DNA of 47,901 bases from Candidatus Coproplasma excrementavium (GCA_018715195.1 DVMA01000026.1:1-47901), one strand, 5' to 3'; counted from the first letter of the stretch, positions 23,483 through 33,681 are shown. Notes: generated by a model from the letters alone, not told the origin. Program-made: numbers and translations.

Positions 23483-24552
23483 ACTACACCTCGCAGGAGC
23501 TGAACGCCATAGTGCTGGACAGCTTTGAAAAAATTACATATAAAGTAAAGCAGGAGATAACGGAAAATTTCAGATTTTCCGTTCCGCGCAAAAAATACGA
23601 AGGATTTTTGATTAAAACGCTCGGTGAGGGCGTATATAATAAAGTAAGAGAGCAATTCTTTTCGGAGGAGTACCGCAGACAGGTGGTATCTTCGCTGGAA
23701 AAATTGCGCATAACGTGCGTTACGTATTTTTCGGAGAACTACCCCGAAAACTTCCGCAACATTCCCGCGCCGCCGCTTGTGCTGTATTGCAGGGGAAACG
23801 CAGACCTTTTAAAGCGCCGTGCGTTTGCCATTGTGGGTTCGCGGCACACGCTGCCCAAAGTGCTCAAGGACACCGCGGAAATAAGTTCCCGCCTTGCCGA
23901 AAAGTTTGTGATAGTCACGGGCACGGCCGACGGCGGAGATACGGCCGCGGCAGAGGGCGCCGTTGCAAGCGGCAATCTGATATTTTTCGCAGCTCAGGGG
24001 CTTGGTTACAGATATCCCGCATCCAACGCGCGGCTTTACCGCAGGGCGGAGGAAAAGGGACTTGTGATATCCGAACAGCGGCCGAACGTAAGGGCCAGCG
24101 GCTATCTTTTTCCCGTACGCAACAGACTCATCGCCGCGCTTGCTGACGGAGTGCTTATAGTGTCTGCGGGCGAAAAGAGCGGTGCGGCAATCACTGCCGA
24201 ATATGCCTTTGAATACGGCAAAGACGTGTTCTGTTTTCCCTATTCCGTGGGCGTTCCCTCGGGCGTGGGGTGTAACAGACTCATCAAAAAAGGCGCCTAT
24301 CTTACGGAAAATATACTTGACATATCCGAGGCGTATGGTTTAGACTTTACACCGCGGGTGCGTCCCGTTCTCACCGAAAGGGAGAAAGAAGTACTTTCTT
24401 CCATACAGAGCCGCGGAGAAGCTCACGTATCGCAGGTGGCGGCAGATGTTGGCTGTAACGCCTTCGAGCTGCTTGCAGAGCTCTCCTCGCTGGAAGTAAA
24501 GGGACTGATAATCCGCCTCGGCGGCAACAGGTACGCCGCCGCAGACCAATAA
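23479..24552 (+). CDS. dprA: DNA processing protein DprA (Smf), divergent
   Basis: A 357-residue protein with a central Rossmann-like DprA domain that loads RecA on incoming single-stranded DNA, and a C-terminal winged-helix (about residues 300-350). FAIVGSR near 116, TGTADGGDTAAAEGAV near 148, YP..N..LY near 178 and FPVRNRLIAALAD near 213 are recognisable. The usual GSGLD before YP is replaced by AAQGLGYR, and the ID in G.GID is GDT, so it is diverged from the typical sequence. It follows comM with an ATGA overlap. Confidence 0.88.
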   Translation: MNYTSQELNAIVLDSFEKITYKVKQEITENFRFSVPRKKYEGFLIKTLGEGVYNKVREQFFSEEYRRQVVSSLEKLRITCVTYFSENYPENFRNIPAPPLVLYCRGNADLLKRRAFAIVGSRHTLPKVLKDTAEISSRLAEKFVIVTGTADGGDTAAAEGAVASGNLIFFAAQGLGYRYPASNARLYRRAEEKGLVISEQRPNVRASGYLFPVRNRLIAALADGVLIVSAGEKSGAAITAEYAFEYGKDVFCFPYSVGVPSGVGCNRLIKKGAYLTENILDISEAYGLDFTPRVRPVLTEREKEVLSSIQSRGEAHVSQVAADVGCNAFELLAELSSLEVKGLIIRLGGNRYAAADQ

Positions 24553-24560
24553 AAAACGGG

Positions 24561-24566
24561 TATAAT
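24561..24566 (+). promoter_or_regulatory. -10 box before topA
   Basis: TATAAT 35 bases upstream of the topA ATG; no convincing -35. Confidence 0.4.
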
Positions 24567-24601
24567 TTTTGTTGCGCCGCGTTCGCGGCACGGTGTGTAA
24601 T

Positions 24602-26947
24602 ATGGATCTTATCATAGTGGAATCGCCTTCCAAGGCAAAGACAATTTCAAAATATTTAAAGGGCAAGTACAAGGTGGACGCCTCGGGCGGACATATCCGC
24701 GATTTGCCCGAGCGCACTCTCGGCGTGAAGATAACCGATAACTTTGAACCCAAATACGAGGAATCTCCCGGCAAGAAGGAGATTATAGCAAGGCTGACCG
24801 CCGAGGCGAAGAAGGCGGGCAAAGTATACCTTGCAACCGACCCTGACCGCGAAGGCGAGGCCATAAGCTGGCATCTTCAGACCGTGCTGGGACTTGACCC
24901 CGACGGCGAGAACAGAATAGAATTCAACGAAATATCCCCCAAGGCCGTGCAGAACGCACTTCAGCACCCCCGCAAGATAAATTACAATCTCGTGGACGCC
25001 CAGCAGGCGAGAAGAGTGCTGGACAGGCTTGTGGGCTACAAACTTTCGCCCCTTCTCAATAACAGAATACAGAACGGGCTGTCTGCGGGCAGAGTGCAGT
25101 CTGTTGCACTCCGTCTTATCGTGGACAGAGAGCGCGAAATAAAGGCGTTCGTGCCAGAAGAATACTGGAATCTTGTGGCAATGCTGCAGGATACCGAGGC
25201 AAAATATGCCGCATTCAGGGCGGTATGCCAGCTCAAAAAGAGCGGCAAGAGCATAGGCAAGGACCAGGCGGACGAGGCGGAGGCAAAGGTCAAGGCCTCG
25301 CCGTTTACCGTCACCAAGGTAAAGAGCGGCGTAACCAAACAGCACGCTCCCGCGCCCTTCACAACGTCCTCGCTGCAGCAGGACGCCTCCAACAAGTACG
25401 GAATGTCCTCGCCCGAAACGATGCTCGTTGCGCAGCATCTGTATGAAGGTATGGACGTCGGCGGCGACCATATCGCGCTGATAACCTACATCAGAACGGA
25501 CTCCGTGCGCGTATCGGAGGAGGCTCAGGCCAACGCTCTGCAGTTCATAAAGGATACTTACGGGGAAAAATACGCCCCCGCAAAGCCCAACCACTACGTG
25601 ACCAAAAAGGGCGCGCAGGACGCGCACGAGGCTATCCGCCCCATAAACCTTGCGGTTACGCCCGAAAGCGTCAAAAAATCGCTCGATAAAAAGCATTACA
25701 ACATATACAAACTGGTATACGACAGGTTCATCGCCTCGCAGATGGCAGAGGCGCAGTACAATACCATGCAGATAGAGGCCACCAGCGCGGGCTATGTGTT
25801 CAAGGCAAGCGGCCGTTCGCTGTTGTTTGCGGGATATACCGCGGCCTATCAGGACGCGCCCAAGGAAAAGGACGACGATGAGGAGGCGGCAAAACTGCTC
25901 CCGCCCCTGCAGGAGGGCGACGCGCTCAACCTCAAGGACTTCCTCAAAGAGCAGAAGTTCACCCGCCCGCCCCTGCGCTATACCGATGCGTCCCTCGTCA
26001 AGGCGATGGAGGAAAAGGGCATAGGCCGTCCCTCCACATACGCAAGCATAATTTCCGTGCTCACGAGGCGCAGATACGTTGAAAAGGATGGCAAGTATAT
26101 GGCGCCCACCGAGGTGGCGTATAAGATTACCGATATGCTGTGCCACTACTTCAAGGACATAATGGACGTAGGCTTTACGGCGCACATGGAGGACGACCTG
26201 GATAAGATTGAAGAGGGCGGCACCGACTGGCACAAGATAATCGCCGACTTCTACCCCGGCTTTGCCGAAAAGCTCAAGACGGCCTCCACGGACGGCGACG
26301 AGCTCACCGACATAATGTGCGAAAAGTGCGGTCATCCCATGATAAGGCGCACGGGCAAGTACGGCAAATATCTTGCCTGCTCCAACTATCCCGCCTGCTC
26401 CAACATAATCAGCGAGTCCGAACAGGAAGTTTCCGCCGTCCGCTGCCCCAAATGCGGCGCAAATATGGTGGTCAAGAGCGGCAAGTACGGCAAATTCCTT
26501 GCCTGCCCCAACTATCCCGAATGTTCATCAATACTGCCTATGGACGCCAAAATCTCCGAGGAAAAGTGCAAGGAATGCGGCGGCGAAATGCTCATCAAAA
26601 AGGGCAGATACGGCCAGTATCTCGAGTGCGCAAAGTGCGGCGCAAAGCGTCCCCTTGGCGGCGAGGCGTCGTCCGAGGGCGTAAAGCTGGAGGGCAAGTG
26701 CCCCGAATGCGGCAAGCCTATGCGCAGAATGCGCTCCAAAAACGGCAAGATATATTACGGCTGCACGGGCTATCCCGAATGCAAGTTCTTAAGCTGGGAT
26801 GTGCCCACGGGCGATAAGTGTCCCAAGTGCGGCAAGGGTTACCTCGTTAAAAAGGGCAATGAGATAAGGTGCTCGGAAAAGTCGTGCGACTACTCCGCGC
26901 CCGCCCCTGCCGAGGAAGCTCAAGAAGACAAAAAAGATGAAAGTTAA
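24602..26947 (+). CDS. topA: DNA topoisomerase I
   Basis: A 781-residue type IA enzyme relaxing negative supercoils. The Toprim domain opens at LIIVESPSKAKTI and contains TDPDREGEAISWHL near residue 77; the active-site tyrosine is Y296 in ITYIRTDS. After the catalytic core (ending near 560) come about five C-terminal zinc-ribbon units, the first four with CxxCG and a downstream cysteine pair, often with a GKYGKYLACSNYP-like stretch. The ATG at 24602 is chosen because translation from it gives MDLIIVESPSKAK. It overlaps trmFO by 11 bases. Confidence 0.97.
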   Translation: MDLIIVESPSKAKTISKYLKGKYKVDASGGHIRDLPERTLGVKITDNFEPKYEESPGKKEIIARLTAEAKKAGKVYLATDPDREGEAISWHLQTVLGLDPDGENRIEFNEISPKAVQNALQHPRKINYNLVDAQQARRVLDRLVGYKLSPLLNNRIQNGLSAGRVQSVALRLIVDREREIKAFVPEEYWNLVAMLQDTEAKYAAFRAVCQLKKSGKSIGKDQADEAEAKVKASPFTVTKVKSGVTKQHAPAPFTTSSLQQDASNKYGMSSPETMLVAQHLYEGMDVGGDHIALITYIRTDSVRVSEEAQANALQFIKDTYGEKYAPAKPNHYVTKKGAQDAHEAIRPINLAVTPESVKKSLDKKHYNIYKLVYDRFIASQMAEAQYNTMQIEATSAGYVFKASGRSLLFAGYTAAYQDAPKEKDDDEEAAKLLPPLQEGDALNLKDFLKEQKFTRPPLRYTDASLVKAMEEKGIGRPSTYASIISVLTRRRYVEKDGKYMAPTEVAYKITDMLCHYFKDIMDVGFTAHMEDDLDKIEEGGTDWHKIIADFYPGFAEKLKTASTDGDELTDIMCEKCGHPMIRRTGKYGKYLACSNYPACSNIISESEQEVSAVRCPKCGANMVVKSGKYGKFLACPNYPECSSILPMDAKISEEKCKECGGEMLIKKGRYGQYLECAKCGAKRPLGGEASSEGVKLEGKCPECGKPMRRMRSKNGKIYYGCTGYPECKFLSWDVPTGDKCPKCGKGYLVKKGNEIRCSEKSCDYSAPAPAEEAQEDKKDES

Positions 26948-28232
26948 GGTAATAGGCGCGGGCCTTGCGGGGTGCGAGGCGGCATACAGACTTGCTGAAG
27001 AGGGCTTTGAAGTTGACCTGTTCGATATAAAGCCGAAGGCGTACACCCCCGCCCACAGCAATGCGGACTTCGGCGAACTGGTATGCTCCAATTCGCTCAA
27101 GAGCGACGATGTCTACGGCAATGCTTGCGGACTTCTGAAAGAGGAGATGCGCATACTCGGTTCGCTCACAATGCAGGCGGCGGAGGCGTCAAGGGTGCCC
27201 GCGGGCGGAGCTCTTGCCGTGGACCGCGACCTGTTTGCCCGCTTCATAACAGAAAAGATAAAGTCAGAAGACAAAATAAACATAGTATGCGGCGAGGTGC
27301 AGTCGGTACCCGAGGAAAACTGCATACTCGCCACGGGACCGCTTACGGCGGGCGCGCTGGCCGAAGATATAGCAAATGTGACGGGCGGCGGTCTGCACTT
27401 TTACGATGCGTCCGCACCCATAGTTTCGGCTGAAAGCATTGATATGACGCGCGCTTTTGCGGGCGGCAGATACGGCAAGGGCGGAGACGACTACATAAAC
27501 TGCCCGATGACCAAGGAGGAGTACAAGGCCTTTTATGCCGCGCTCACCTCGGCCGAACGCGCCGACCTTCATTCCTTTGAAAAGAGGGAGATATTCGAAG
27601 GCTGCATGCCGCTTGAGGTTATGGCGGCGCGCGGGGAGGACACTCTGCGTTTCGGCCCCTTCAAACCCGTTGGCTTAAGGGACGCCGAGGGTCGCTCCTA
27701 TTACGCCGTCCTTCAGCTGAGAAAGGAAAATATTCAGGGCAGCGCGTACAATCTCGTAGGCTGCCAGACCAACCTTAAATTCGGCGAACAGAAGAGGGTT
27801 TTTTCCCTCGTTCCCGCACTTAAGGAGGCGCAGTTTCTGCGCTACGGAGTAATGCACCGCAACACGTTCATAAATTCTCCCGCCTGCCTGGACGCGGACT
27901 TTTCTCTCCGCGGCGGCACGGTGTTCTTTGCGGGACAGATTACGGGCGTGGAGGGCTATGTGGAGTCGGCGGCCTCTGGCATACTTGCGGCAATTCACCT
28001 TGCACGCAGACTCAAGGGCCTGCCCCGTGCCATTCCGCCAAGGGATACGGCGTGCGGCGCGCTTTCGGAATACATCTCCTCGCCCAACGCCGATTTTCAG
28101 CCAATGAATGCAAACTACGGTCTTCTCGGCGCGGCGGCAACGGGCATACGCGATAAAAAGGAGCGCTACCGCTATCTTTCCGAGAGGGCTTTGAAAAATA
28201 TAAGGGAGTATAAAAATACCATATGTCAGTAG
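26937..28232 (+). CDS. trmFO: Methylenetetrahydrofolate-tRNA-(uracil-5)-methyltransferase TrmFO
   Basis: A 431-residue flavoprotein that makes m5U54 in tRNA using methylene-THF and FADH2. The N-terminal FAD motif [10 protein letters not shown] begins at residue 7; the conserved active cysteine region [11 protein letters not shown] includes Cys50; [17 protein letters not shown] lies near residue 335. Length is typical. It starts inside topA and overlaps hslV by ten bases, so topA-trmFO-hslV are tightly coupled. The xerC/codV gene often found between trmFO and hslV in Firmicutes is absent. Confidence 0.96.
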   Translation: MKVKVIGAGLAGCEAAYRLAEEGFEVDLFDIKPKAYTPAHSNADFGELVCSNSLKSDDVYGNACGLLKEEMRILGSLTMQAAEASRVPAGGALAVDRDLFARFITEKIKSEDKINIVCGEVQSVPEENCILATGPLTAGALAEDIANVTGGGLHFYDASAPIVSAESIDMTRAFAGGRYGKGGDDYINCPMTKEEYKAFYAALTSAERADLHSFEKREIFEGCMPLEVMAARGEDTLRFGPFKPVGLRDAEGRSYYAVLQLRKENIQGSAYNLVGCQTNLKFGEQKRVFSLVPALKEAQFLRYGVMHRNTFINSPACLDADFSLRGGTVFFAGQITGVEGYVESAASGILAAIHLARRLKGLPRAIPPRDTACGALSEYISSPNADFQPMNANYGLLGAAATGIRDKKERYRYLSERALKNIREYKNTICQ

Positions 28233-28762
28233 AATTTCACGCTACAACCATATGCGCCGTAAAGCGCGACGGAGTCACCGCTATAGCGGGCGACGGCCAG
28301 GTTACGATGGGTGAAAGCGTTATATTTAAAAACAGCGCAACCAAGGTGCGCAGAATTTTCGGCGGAAAGGTTGTGCTCGGCTTTGCGGGCGCTGTGTCCG
28401 ATGCCTTTTCGCTCAGCGAAAAGTTCGAAGGTATGCTCAATAAGTTTTCGGGCAATCTGATGCGCTCGGCGGTGGAACTTGCCGAACTCTGGCGTTCGGA
28501 CAAAATGCCCCGCAAGCTTGAAGCGCTCATGATTGTCGCCGATAAGGATACAATGCTCATCGTGTCTGGCACGGGCGAGGTTATAGAACCCGACGGCGGC
28601 GTCTGCGCGATAGGCAGCGGCGGCAACTATGCGCTCGCGGCGGCGCGCGCGCTCATTCAGAATACCGATTTCTCTGCAGAGGAAATTGCAACCAAGGCGC
28701 TCAAAATTGCCAGCGAAATCTGCGTGTTCACAAACGACAACATCAAGTGCGAAACTGTCTGA
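28223..28762 (+). CDS. hslV: ATP-dependent protease subunit HslV (ClpQ)
   Basis: A 179-residue proteasome-like peptidase. The N-terminal threonine nucleophile is expected to be Thr8 in [12 protein letters not shown] after removal of a seven-residue propeptide; GDGQVTMG and the conserved lysine region [20 protein letters not shown] follow. It assembles into a dodecamer capped by HslU. The start lies within the trmFO end. A gap of about 170 bases, without recognised genes, separates it from hslU. Confidence 0.96.
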   Translation: MSVEFHATTICAVKRDGVTAIAGDGQVTMGESVIFKNSATKVRRIFGGKVVLGFAGAVSDAFSLSEKFEGMLNKFSGNLMRSAVELAELWRSDKMPRKLEALMIVADKDTMLIVSGTGEVIEPDGGVCAIGSGGNYALAAARALIQNTDFSAEEIATKALKIASEICVFTNDNIKCETV

Positions 28763-28932
28763 AAAGACGCCTTTTCACAGTTTGCCTGAATCTTAAAATT
28801 TCTCTTTTTGCAGCCTCGCTGCGGCACGGCCGGTTTTTTGCCTGAAATGCGGCTGCGAAAGTCTTGCGCGTATGCACTTGCCTTGTCTGATTGCCTTTTT
28901 AAGGGCAGTAAATATTTTATAGGTGTAAAATT

Positions 28933-30246
28933 ATGGATTTATCACCCAAACAGATAGTAAACGAACTCAATAAACACATCATAGGGCAGGAGGAGGCCAA
29001 AAAGGCCGTTGCAATCGCCCTCAGAAACAGATACAGAAGAAGTCAGCTCTCTCCCCAGCTCATGGAGGAGATTACGCCCAAAAACATCATAATGAAGGGC
29101 CCCACGGGCGTAGGCAAAACGGAAATTGCAAGAAGGCTTGCCAAACTTGTAAAAGCTCCCTTTTTAAAGGTGGAGGCCACAAAGTATACCGAAGTCGGCT
29201 ATGTGGGCAGGGACGTTGAATCGATGGTGCGCGACCTTGCCGAGTGCGCCATACGCCTCGTGCGCGAGGAAAAGACGGCGGAGGTTGAGTACAAGGCTCG
29301 CGCTACGGCTGAAAGAAGGGTTGCCAAGGTGCTTGCCGAAAACAACAAGGCAGACCGCGGCGAACTTGCAAAGGATGTGTTCGAGCAGAACTTTGTGGAT
29401 GCCATTCACGAGGGCAAGTACGACCACGCCACAATAGAAATTGACGTGCTTGACCAGCCCAAGCCCATGGAACTTTCCGCGGGCAGCGGTGCGGCGATAG
29501 ACCTCGGTTCAATATTCGGCGGAATGGGGCTTCCCGGCAGAAGAAAAAAGCGCAAACTCACCGTAAAGGAGGCCGTGAACCTGCTTATGGCCGAGGAGGC
29601 GGATAAGCTTATAGATAACGATGCGGTCAATGCCGAAGCTCTGCGCCGTGCCGAAAACGACGGCATAATCTTCATAGATGAAATAGATAAAATTGCAGGC
29701 AAGGGCAACCAGGGCGCGGACGTCTCCCGCGAGGGCGTGCAGAGGGATATTCTTCCCATAGTTGAAGGCTGCACGGTAATGACCAAGTACGGCCCCGTAA
29801 AGACAGACTACATTCTCTTCATAGCGGCGGGCGCGTTCCACGTATCAAAGGTGGAGGACCTCATTCCCGAACTTCAGGGTAGGTTCCCCATCCAGGTGGA
29901 GCTTTCCTCGCTTACAAAGCAGGATTTCATAGACATACTCACCCAGCCCGAAAATGCCATAACTACGCAGTACTCGGCTCTGCTTGCCGTGGATAACATA
30001 GATTTGCACTTCACTCCCGACGCCATAGAAAAGATTGCAGAGATTGCCGAGGACATCAACGCCACCTCCGAAGATATCGGCGCAAGGCGACTCCATACGG
30101 TTATGGAGTACCTTCTTGAAGACATTTCGTTCAACGCGGGCGGCGGCGACTATCCCGTAATACCCGTGGAAATCAACAGCAAGTACGTTGAAGAACATCT
30201 CGATAAGATAATTAAAAACAGGGACCTTAAAAAGTACGTTCTTTAA
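28933..30246 (+). CDS. hslU: ATP-dependent protease ATPase subunit HslU (ClpY)
   Basis: A 437-residue AAA+ unfoldase partner of HslV. Walker A GPTGVGKT is at residues 56-63; the HslU-specific [20 protein letters not shown] follows; Walker [13 protein letters not shown] lies near 243; sensor and C-terminal blocks [12 protein letters not shown] and [19 protein letters not shown] are intact. The intermediate domain is somewhat shorter than in E. coli, which explains the length. AGGTG precedes the ATG. codY does not follow, unlike in Bacillus. Confidence 0.97.
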   Translation: MDLSPKQIVNELNKHIIGQEEAKKAVAIALRNRYRRSQLSPQLMEEITPKNIIMKGPTGVGKTEIARRLAKLVKAPFLKVEATKYTEVGYVGRDVESMVRDLAECAIRLVREEKTAEVEYKARATAERRVAKVLAENNKADRGELAKDVFEQNFVDAIHEGKYDHATIEIDVLDQPKPMELSAGSGAAIDLGSIFGGMGLPGRRKKRKLTVKEAVNLLMAEEADKLIDNDAVNAEALRRAENDGIIFIDEIDKIAGKGNQGADVSREGVQRDILPIVEGCTVMTKYGPVKTDYILFIAAGAFHVSKVEDLIPELQGRFPIQVELSSLTKQDFIDILTQPENAITTQYSALLAVDNIDLHFTPDAIEKIAEIAEDINATSEDIGARRLHTVMEYLLEDISFNAGGGDYPVIPVEINSKYVEEHLDKIIKNRDLKKYVL

Positions 30247-30277
30247 TTCTTAATCGCAGTTGCAAAACAAATCGGAC

Positions 30278-30293
30278 GGCACATATGCCGCAA
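30278..30293 (-). repeat. Dispersed intergenic palindrome, copy 9
   Basis: GGCACATATGCCGCAA, identical over sixteen bases to the copy at 7685. Confidence 0.65.
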
Positions 30294-30372
30294 CTAGTGA
30301 ATCTTTGAAGGCGAATCGCCTGGCAAAAGCGGCGTGTATTCTCACTTACAATTAACTGATAAAGAGGTCTTT

Positions 30373-31638
30373 ATGATAAACATTCCCAAGGGAACAAAGG
30401 ACGTCCTCCCCCGCGAGGCGTACAAGTGGCACTATATAGAGGACGCCGCGCGCAAAACGGCCGAACTTTACAATATGAAGGAAATCCGCACCCCCGTATT
30501 TGAACATACCGAACTGTTTTTAAGGGGCGTGGGCGACACCACCGACATAGTCAACAAGGAGATGTACACCTTCAAGGACAAGGGCGACCGCTCCATAACC
30601 CTCAAGCCCGAGGGCACGGCGGGTGCGGCGCGCTCCTTCATTGAAAACGGTATGGGCGGCGGCGTTCTGCCCGTAAAAATGTACTACATCACCCCCGCGT
30701 TCCGCTATGAACGCCCCCAGGCGGGCAGACTGCGCGAATTCCACCAGTTCGGCGTGGAGGTATACGGCTCCGCCGCTCCCGATGCCGATGCGGAAGTCAT
30801 ATTCGCCGCAGCTTCTTTCCTTAAAAAACTGGGCATAAAGGATGTTAAGCTCAACATAAATTCCATAGGCTGCAAAACCTGCCGTGCGCGCTACAATGCG
30901 GCGCTCAAGGCCTATCTTCAGCCTCATCTCGGAGAAATGTGCCCCACCTGCCGCGAAAGATTCGACAAAAACCCTCTGCGCATTCTCGACTGCAAGGAGG
31001 AGGGGTGCAAAAAAATTACGCACGACGCTCCCAGAATACTCGACTACCTGTGCGACGACTGCTCCGAACACTTCAAAAAGGTGCAGCAGCTTTTAACGGC
31101 GGGCGGCCTTGAATTCAATATAGACCCCAACATTGTGCGCGGCCTCGACTACTATACAAGAACGGTATTCGAGTTCGTGTCCGAAAGCATAGGCGCCCAG
31201 GGCACTGTGTGCGGCGGCGGCCGTTATGACGGTCTGATTGAAGAGCTGGGCGGCAACCACACCCCCGCGGTTGGCTTTGCCGCAGGCATAGAGCGCCTTA
31301 TTCTGCTCATGGAAAACACGGGCGTTGCCTTCCCCGAGGACTGCGGTCCCGAGGTGTTCGTTGCAGGTATGGATGACGACAGCCGACTTGCGGCGTTCAA
31401 AGTGGTATGCAAACTGCGCGAAGAGGGCATCTCGGCCGAGTGTGACCATATGGGCAAGTCGATAAAGGCCCAGTTCAAGTATGCGGACAAGATTGGCGCA
31501 AAGTATGTAATTGCGCTCGGCTGCAACGAACTTGAAAGCGGCGAATGCAACATAAAGTGCATGGCTGACGGCGCAACTTCTCCCGTAAAGATTTGCGACA
31601 TATGCGCTTGCTTCAAAAATAAGATGTCTGAAAAATAA
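30373..31638 (+). CDS. hisS: Histidyl-tRNA synthetase
   Basis: A 421-residue class II synthetase. Motif 2 is ITPAFRYERPQAGRLREFHQFGVE at about residues 106-129 (given here in brief), the histidine-specific block GLDYYTRTVFEF lies near 256, motif 3 with GGGRYDGL near 282 and GFAAGIERL near 305, and the C-terminal anticodon-binding domain ends near 415. KGTKDVLPRE at the N terminus is typical. The ATG at 30373 follows AAAGAGG; a start at 30334 has no site. No T-box motif is seen in the leader. Confidence 0.96.
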   Translation: MINIPKGTKDVLPREAYKWHYIEDAARKTAELYNMKEIRTPVFEHTELFLRGVGDTTDIVNKEMYTFKDKGDRSITLKPEGTAGAARSFIENGMGGGVLPVKMYYITPAFRYERPQAGRLREFHQFGVEVYGSAAPDADAEVIFAAASFLKKLGIKDVKLNINSIGCKTCRARYNAALKAYLQPHLGEMCPTCRERFDKNPLRILDCKEEGCKKITHDAPRILDYLCDDCSEHFKKVQQLLTAGGLEFNIDPNIVRGLDYYTRTVFEFVSESIGAQGTVCGGGRYDGLIEELGGNHTPAVGFAAGIERLILLMENTGVAFPEDCGPEVFVAGMDDDSRLAAFKVVCKLREEGISAECDHMGKSIKAQFKYADKIGAKYVIALGCNELESGECNIKCMADGATSPVKICDICACFKNKMSEK

Positions 31639-31717
31639 GTTTTTTCAAACCAGAACCATACGGCATTAAATTTGCCGTAATATACATAATAAATACACAT
31701 AAGGAAGGATAGAATTT

Positions 31718-32029
31718 ATGAAACAGTTGACAGAACAGCAGTTCAACGAACTCATTGCGGGTTCTAAGCCCGTAGTGTGCGACTTTTTTGCAACGTGGTG
31801 CGGCCCCTGTAAAATGCTTGCTCCCGTACTTGAAGATGTATCTTCAGAGTATGCGGCAAAGGCCGAATTTGTAAAGGTTGATGTGGACAATGCCCCCGCG
31901 CTCTCTGCAAAGTACGGCATAATGAGCATACCCTTCGTTGCAATATTTGAAAACGGCCAGCTCAAGGCAAAGTCCATCGGCTTTATGCCCAAGGCGGAAG
32001 TAAAGCAGTTCCTTGACGCCAACCTTTAA
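31718..32029 (+). CDS. trxA: Thioredoxin
   Basis: A 103-residue single-domain thioredoxin with the active site ATWCGPCKM (Cys28 and Cys31) and the cis-proline loop MSIPFVAIF. It reduces cytoplasmic protein disulfides. GGAAGGAT precedes the ATG. A TACGGCA/TGCCGTA inverted repeat at about 31661-31679 lies in the promoter region. It is a single-gene unit followed by a very strong terminator. Confidence 0.95.
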   Translation: MKQLTEQQFNELIAGSKPVVCDFFATWCGPCKMLAPVLEDVSSEYAAKAEFVKVDVDNAPALSAKYGIMSIPFVAIFENGQLKAKSIGFMPKAEVKQFLDANL

Positions 32030-32065
32030 TTTTATGTAAGTTTATTTGCCGCGCTTTGCGCGGTG

Positions 32066-32105
32066 ATGCGCGGAGCGGACTTCAAGTCCGCTCCGCGCAT
32101 TTTTA
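32066..32105 (+). terminator. trxA terminator
   Basis: ATGCGCGGAGCGGAC pairs with GTCCGCTCCGCGCAT over fifteen bases, loop TTCAA, then TTTTTA. Confidence 0.9.
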
Positions 32106-32112
32106 TACGGCA

Positions 32113-32140
32113 GGCGGGCACGGAAATTTCCGTGCCCGCC
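32113..32140. repeat. Perfect 28-base palindrome after the trxA terminator
   Basis: GGCGGGCACGGAAA joined to its exact reverse complement TTTCCGTGCCCGCC; a second hairpin or cruciform-forming site. Confidence 0.7.
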
Positions 32141-32201
32141 TTGCGGGTATTACAAAAAACGCACACATGCATTGCCATATTATTAAAATTGCGCGCAGCT
32201 G

Positions 32202-32230
32202 TTTACAAACTCCGTCCGCCGCGGTATACT
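32202..32230 (+). promoter_or_regulatory. Promoter of the iron alcohol dehydrogenase gene
   Basis: TTTACA at 32202-32207, 17 bases, TATACT at 32225-32230. Confidence 0.7.
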
Positions 32231-32294
32231 TTAAAAGAAAAATAAAATTTTGCTTACCATATCTGCCGTACGGCGGAAATTTTCGGAGGAAATT

Positions 32295-33464
32295 ATGCAG
32301 TTCGAATTTTTTGTACCTTCAAGAATAATGTTCGGAAATGGAGCTCTGGATGAGCTCAAAGACCGCGCTCTTCCCGGCAAAAAGGCCCTTCTCGTTACGT
32401 CTTGCGGCAGCTCGGCAAAGCGCAGCGGTGCGCTGGATAAGGTTCTTGCCGCGCTTGAAAAGCAGGGGTGCACATACGTGCTGTTCAATAAAATAGGCGC
32501 AAATCCTGACCTTCCAACCGTAAATGAAGGTGCCCGCCTTGCCGAGAAAGAGGAGTGCGACTTTGTAATCGCGCTCGGCGGCGGCTCTGTAATGGATGCG
32601 TCCAAGGCGATAGCGCTCACCGCACCCAACGGAAAAAATTACTGGGACTTTGTCACTGCGGGCACCGGCGGCGGCAAGCCCATTAAAAATAAGCCTCTGC
32701 CCCTTGTCGCAATAACAACTACCGCGGGCACGGGGTCGGAGGCGGACGCCACAGCCGTGGTTACCAACCCCGAAACGCTGGAAAAGATAGGTTTCGTACA
32801 CAGCGGAATGTTTCCCGTGCTCTCCGTCGTGGACAGCTCGCTCACGCTCGGGATACCTGCAAAGCTGACAGCGTACCAGGGCTTTGACGCTCTCTTTCAC
32901 GCAACGGAGTGTTATGTTGCCAATAAGGCCAATAAGATGAGCGAAATGCTCTCCCTCACATCGATAAGTTACTGCGCAAAGTACCTTGCCCGCGCGGTCA
33001 ACTGCGGGGGTGACGAGGAGGCGAGGGACGGCATGTCATTTGCAAACACAATCTCGGGTATGGTAATGACGCTCTCGGGCTGTACGTCAAAGCACGGAAT
33101 GGAGCATGCAATGAGCGCAAAATGTCCGTCTCTTGCCCACGGGGCGGGACTTATCATGCTTGCGCCCGCCTACTATGAGCATATGATAGAAAGGCACGTG
33201 TGCGACGACAGATTTATTGCAATGGCAAGGGCGATGGGAGCGGAGGGCGACGTTCAGCCTTGCGACTTCCTTACAAAGCTGTGTGCGCTCATAAAGGAGT
33301 GTGGCGCGGATAACCTTAAAATGTCCGACTACGGCATCCGCCCCGAAGATTTCCCTTCGCTTGCGGAAAATGCAATGTCGTCTATGAAGAGAGTGTTTTT
33401 AAACGACCGCATTCCCCTCACAAAGGAAGATGTTATTGCCATATACAGCAAGTCTTACAAATAA
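32295..33464 (+). CDS. Iron-containing alcohol dehydrogenase (class III)
   Basis: A 389-residue NAD(P)-dependent dehydrogenase. The nucleotide-binding GGGSVMDASKAIAL lies near residue 94; metal ligands appear in GSEADATAV, in GFDALFHATECY, and in the histidine-rich GMEHAMSA and LAHGAGL blocks near 270-285. The family reduces aldehydes to alcohols (butanol, ethanol, lactaldehyde or similar); the substrate is not determined here, though the sequence looks closest to the stand-alone butanol-dehydrogenase-like group. GGAGGA precedes the ATG. Single-gene unit between its promoter and a strong terminator; a fermentative role is inferred. Confidence 0.93.
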   Translation: MQFEFFVPSRIMFGNGALDELKDRALPGKKALLVTSCGSSAKRSGALDKVLAALEKQGCTYVLFNKIGANPDLPTVNEGARLAEKEECDFVIALGGGSVMDASKAIALTAPNGKNYWDFVTAGTGGGKPIKNKPLPLVAITTTAGTGSEADATAVVTNPETLEKIGFVHSGMFPVLSVVDSSLTLGIPAKLTAYQGFDALFHATECYVANKANKMSEMLSLTSISYCAKYLARAVNCGGDEEARDGMSFANTISGMVMTLSGCTSKHGMEHAMSAKCPSLAHGAGLIMLAPAYYEHMIERHVCDDRFIAMARAMGAEGDVQPCDFLTKLCALIKECGADNLKMSDYGIRPEDFPSLAENAMSSMKRVFLNDRIPLTKEDVIAIYSKSYK

Positions 33465-33509
33465 AACTTGTAAAATCAGTATATTTTTGCAAATATAAAT
33501 TATCAATTT

Positions 33510-33547
33510 AAGGCGGAGCCGCAATCGGAGTTGCGGCTCCGCCTTTT
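33510..33547 (+). terminator. Terminator of the iron alcohol dehydrogenase gene
   Basis: AAGGCGGAGCCGCAA pairs with TTGCGGCTCCGCCTT, loop TCGGAG, then Ts. Confidence 0.9.
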
Positions 33548-33620
33548 CTGGAACAAAAATCTTCCGCTTTGAGGCATTATATTAAAAGTGGCAAATATTC
33601 AGAAAGTTTCTTTCATTTTA

Positions 33621-33649
33621 TTGTAAAATTTAAAAAAATATGTTAAAAT
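33621..33649 (+). promoter_or_regulatory. glyA promoter
   Basis: TTGTAA at 33621-33626, 17 bases, TAAAAT at 33644-33649. Confidence 0.6.
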
Positions 33650-33681
33650 AAATTATACAAATTTTTTACGGAGCATTTAAT

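Noticed and set aside
24656-26335. A 559-codon open frame antisense to topA
   Set aside because: It mirrors the codon bias of topA on the other strand, has no ribosome binding site and its translation resembles no family. Similar long antisense frames occur opposite ffh, ddl, icd, glyA and nadC for the same reason.
30247-30372. T-box leader for hisS
   Set aside because: No AGGGTGGNACCGCG-type antiterminator sequence and the gap is too short.
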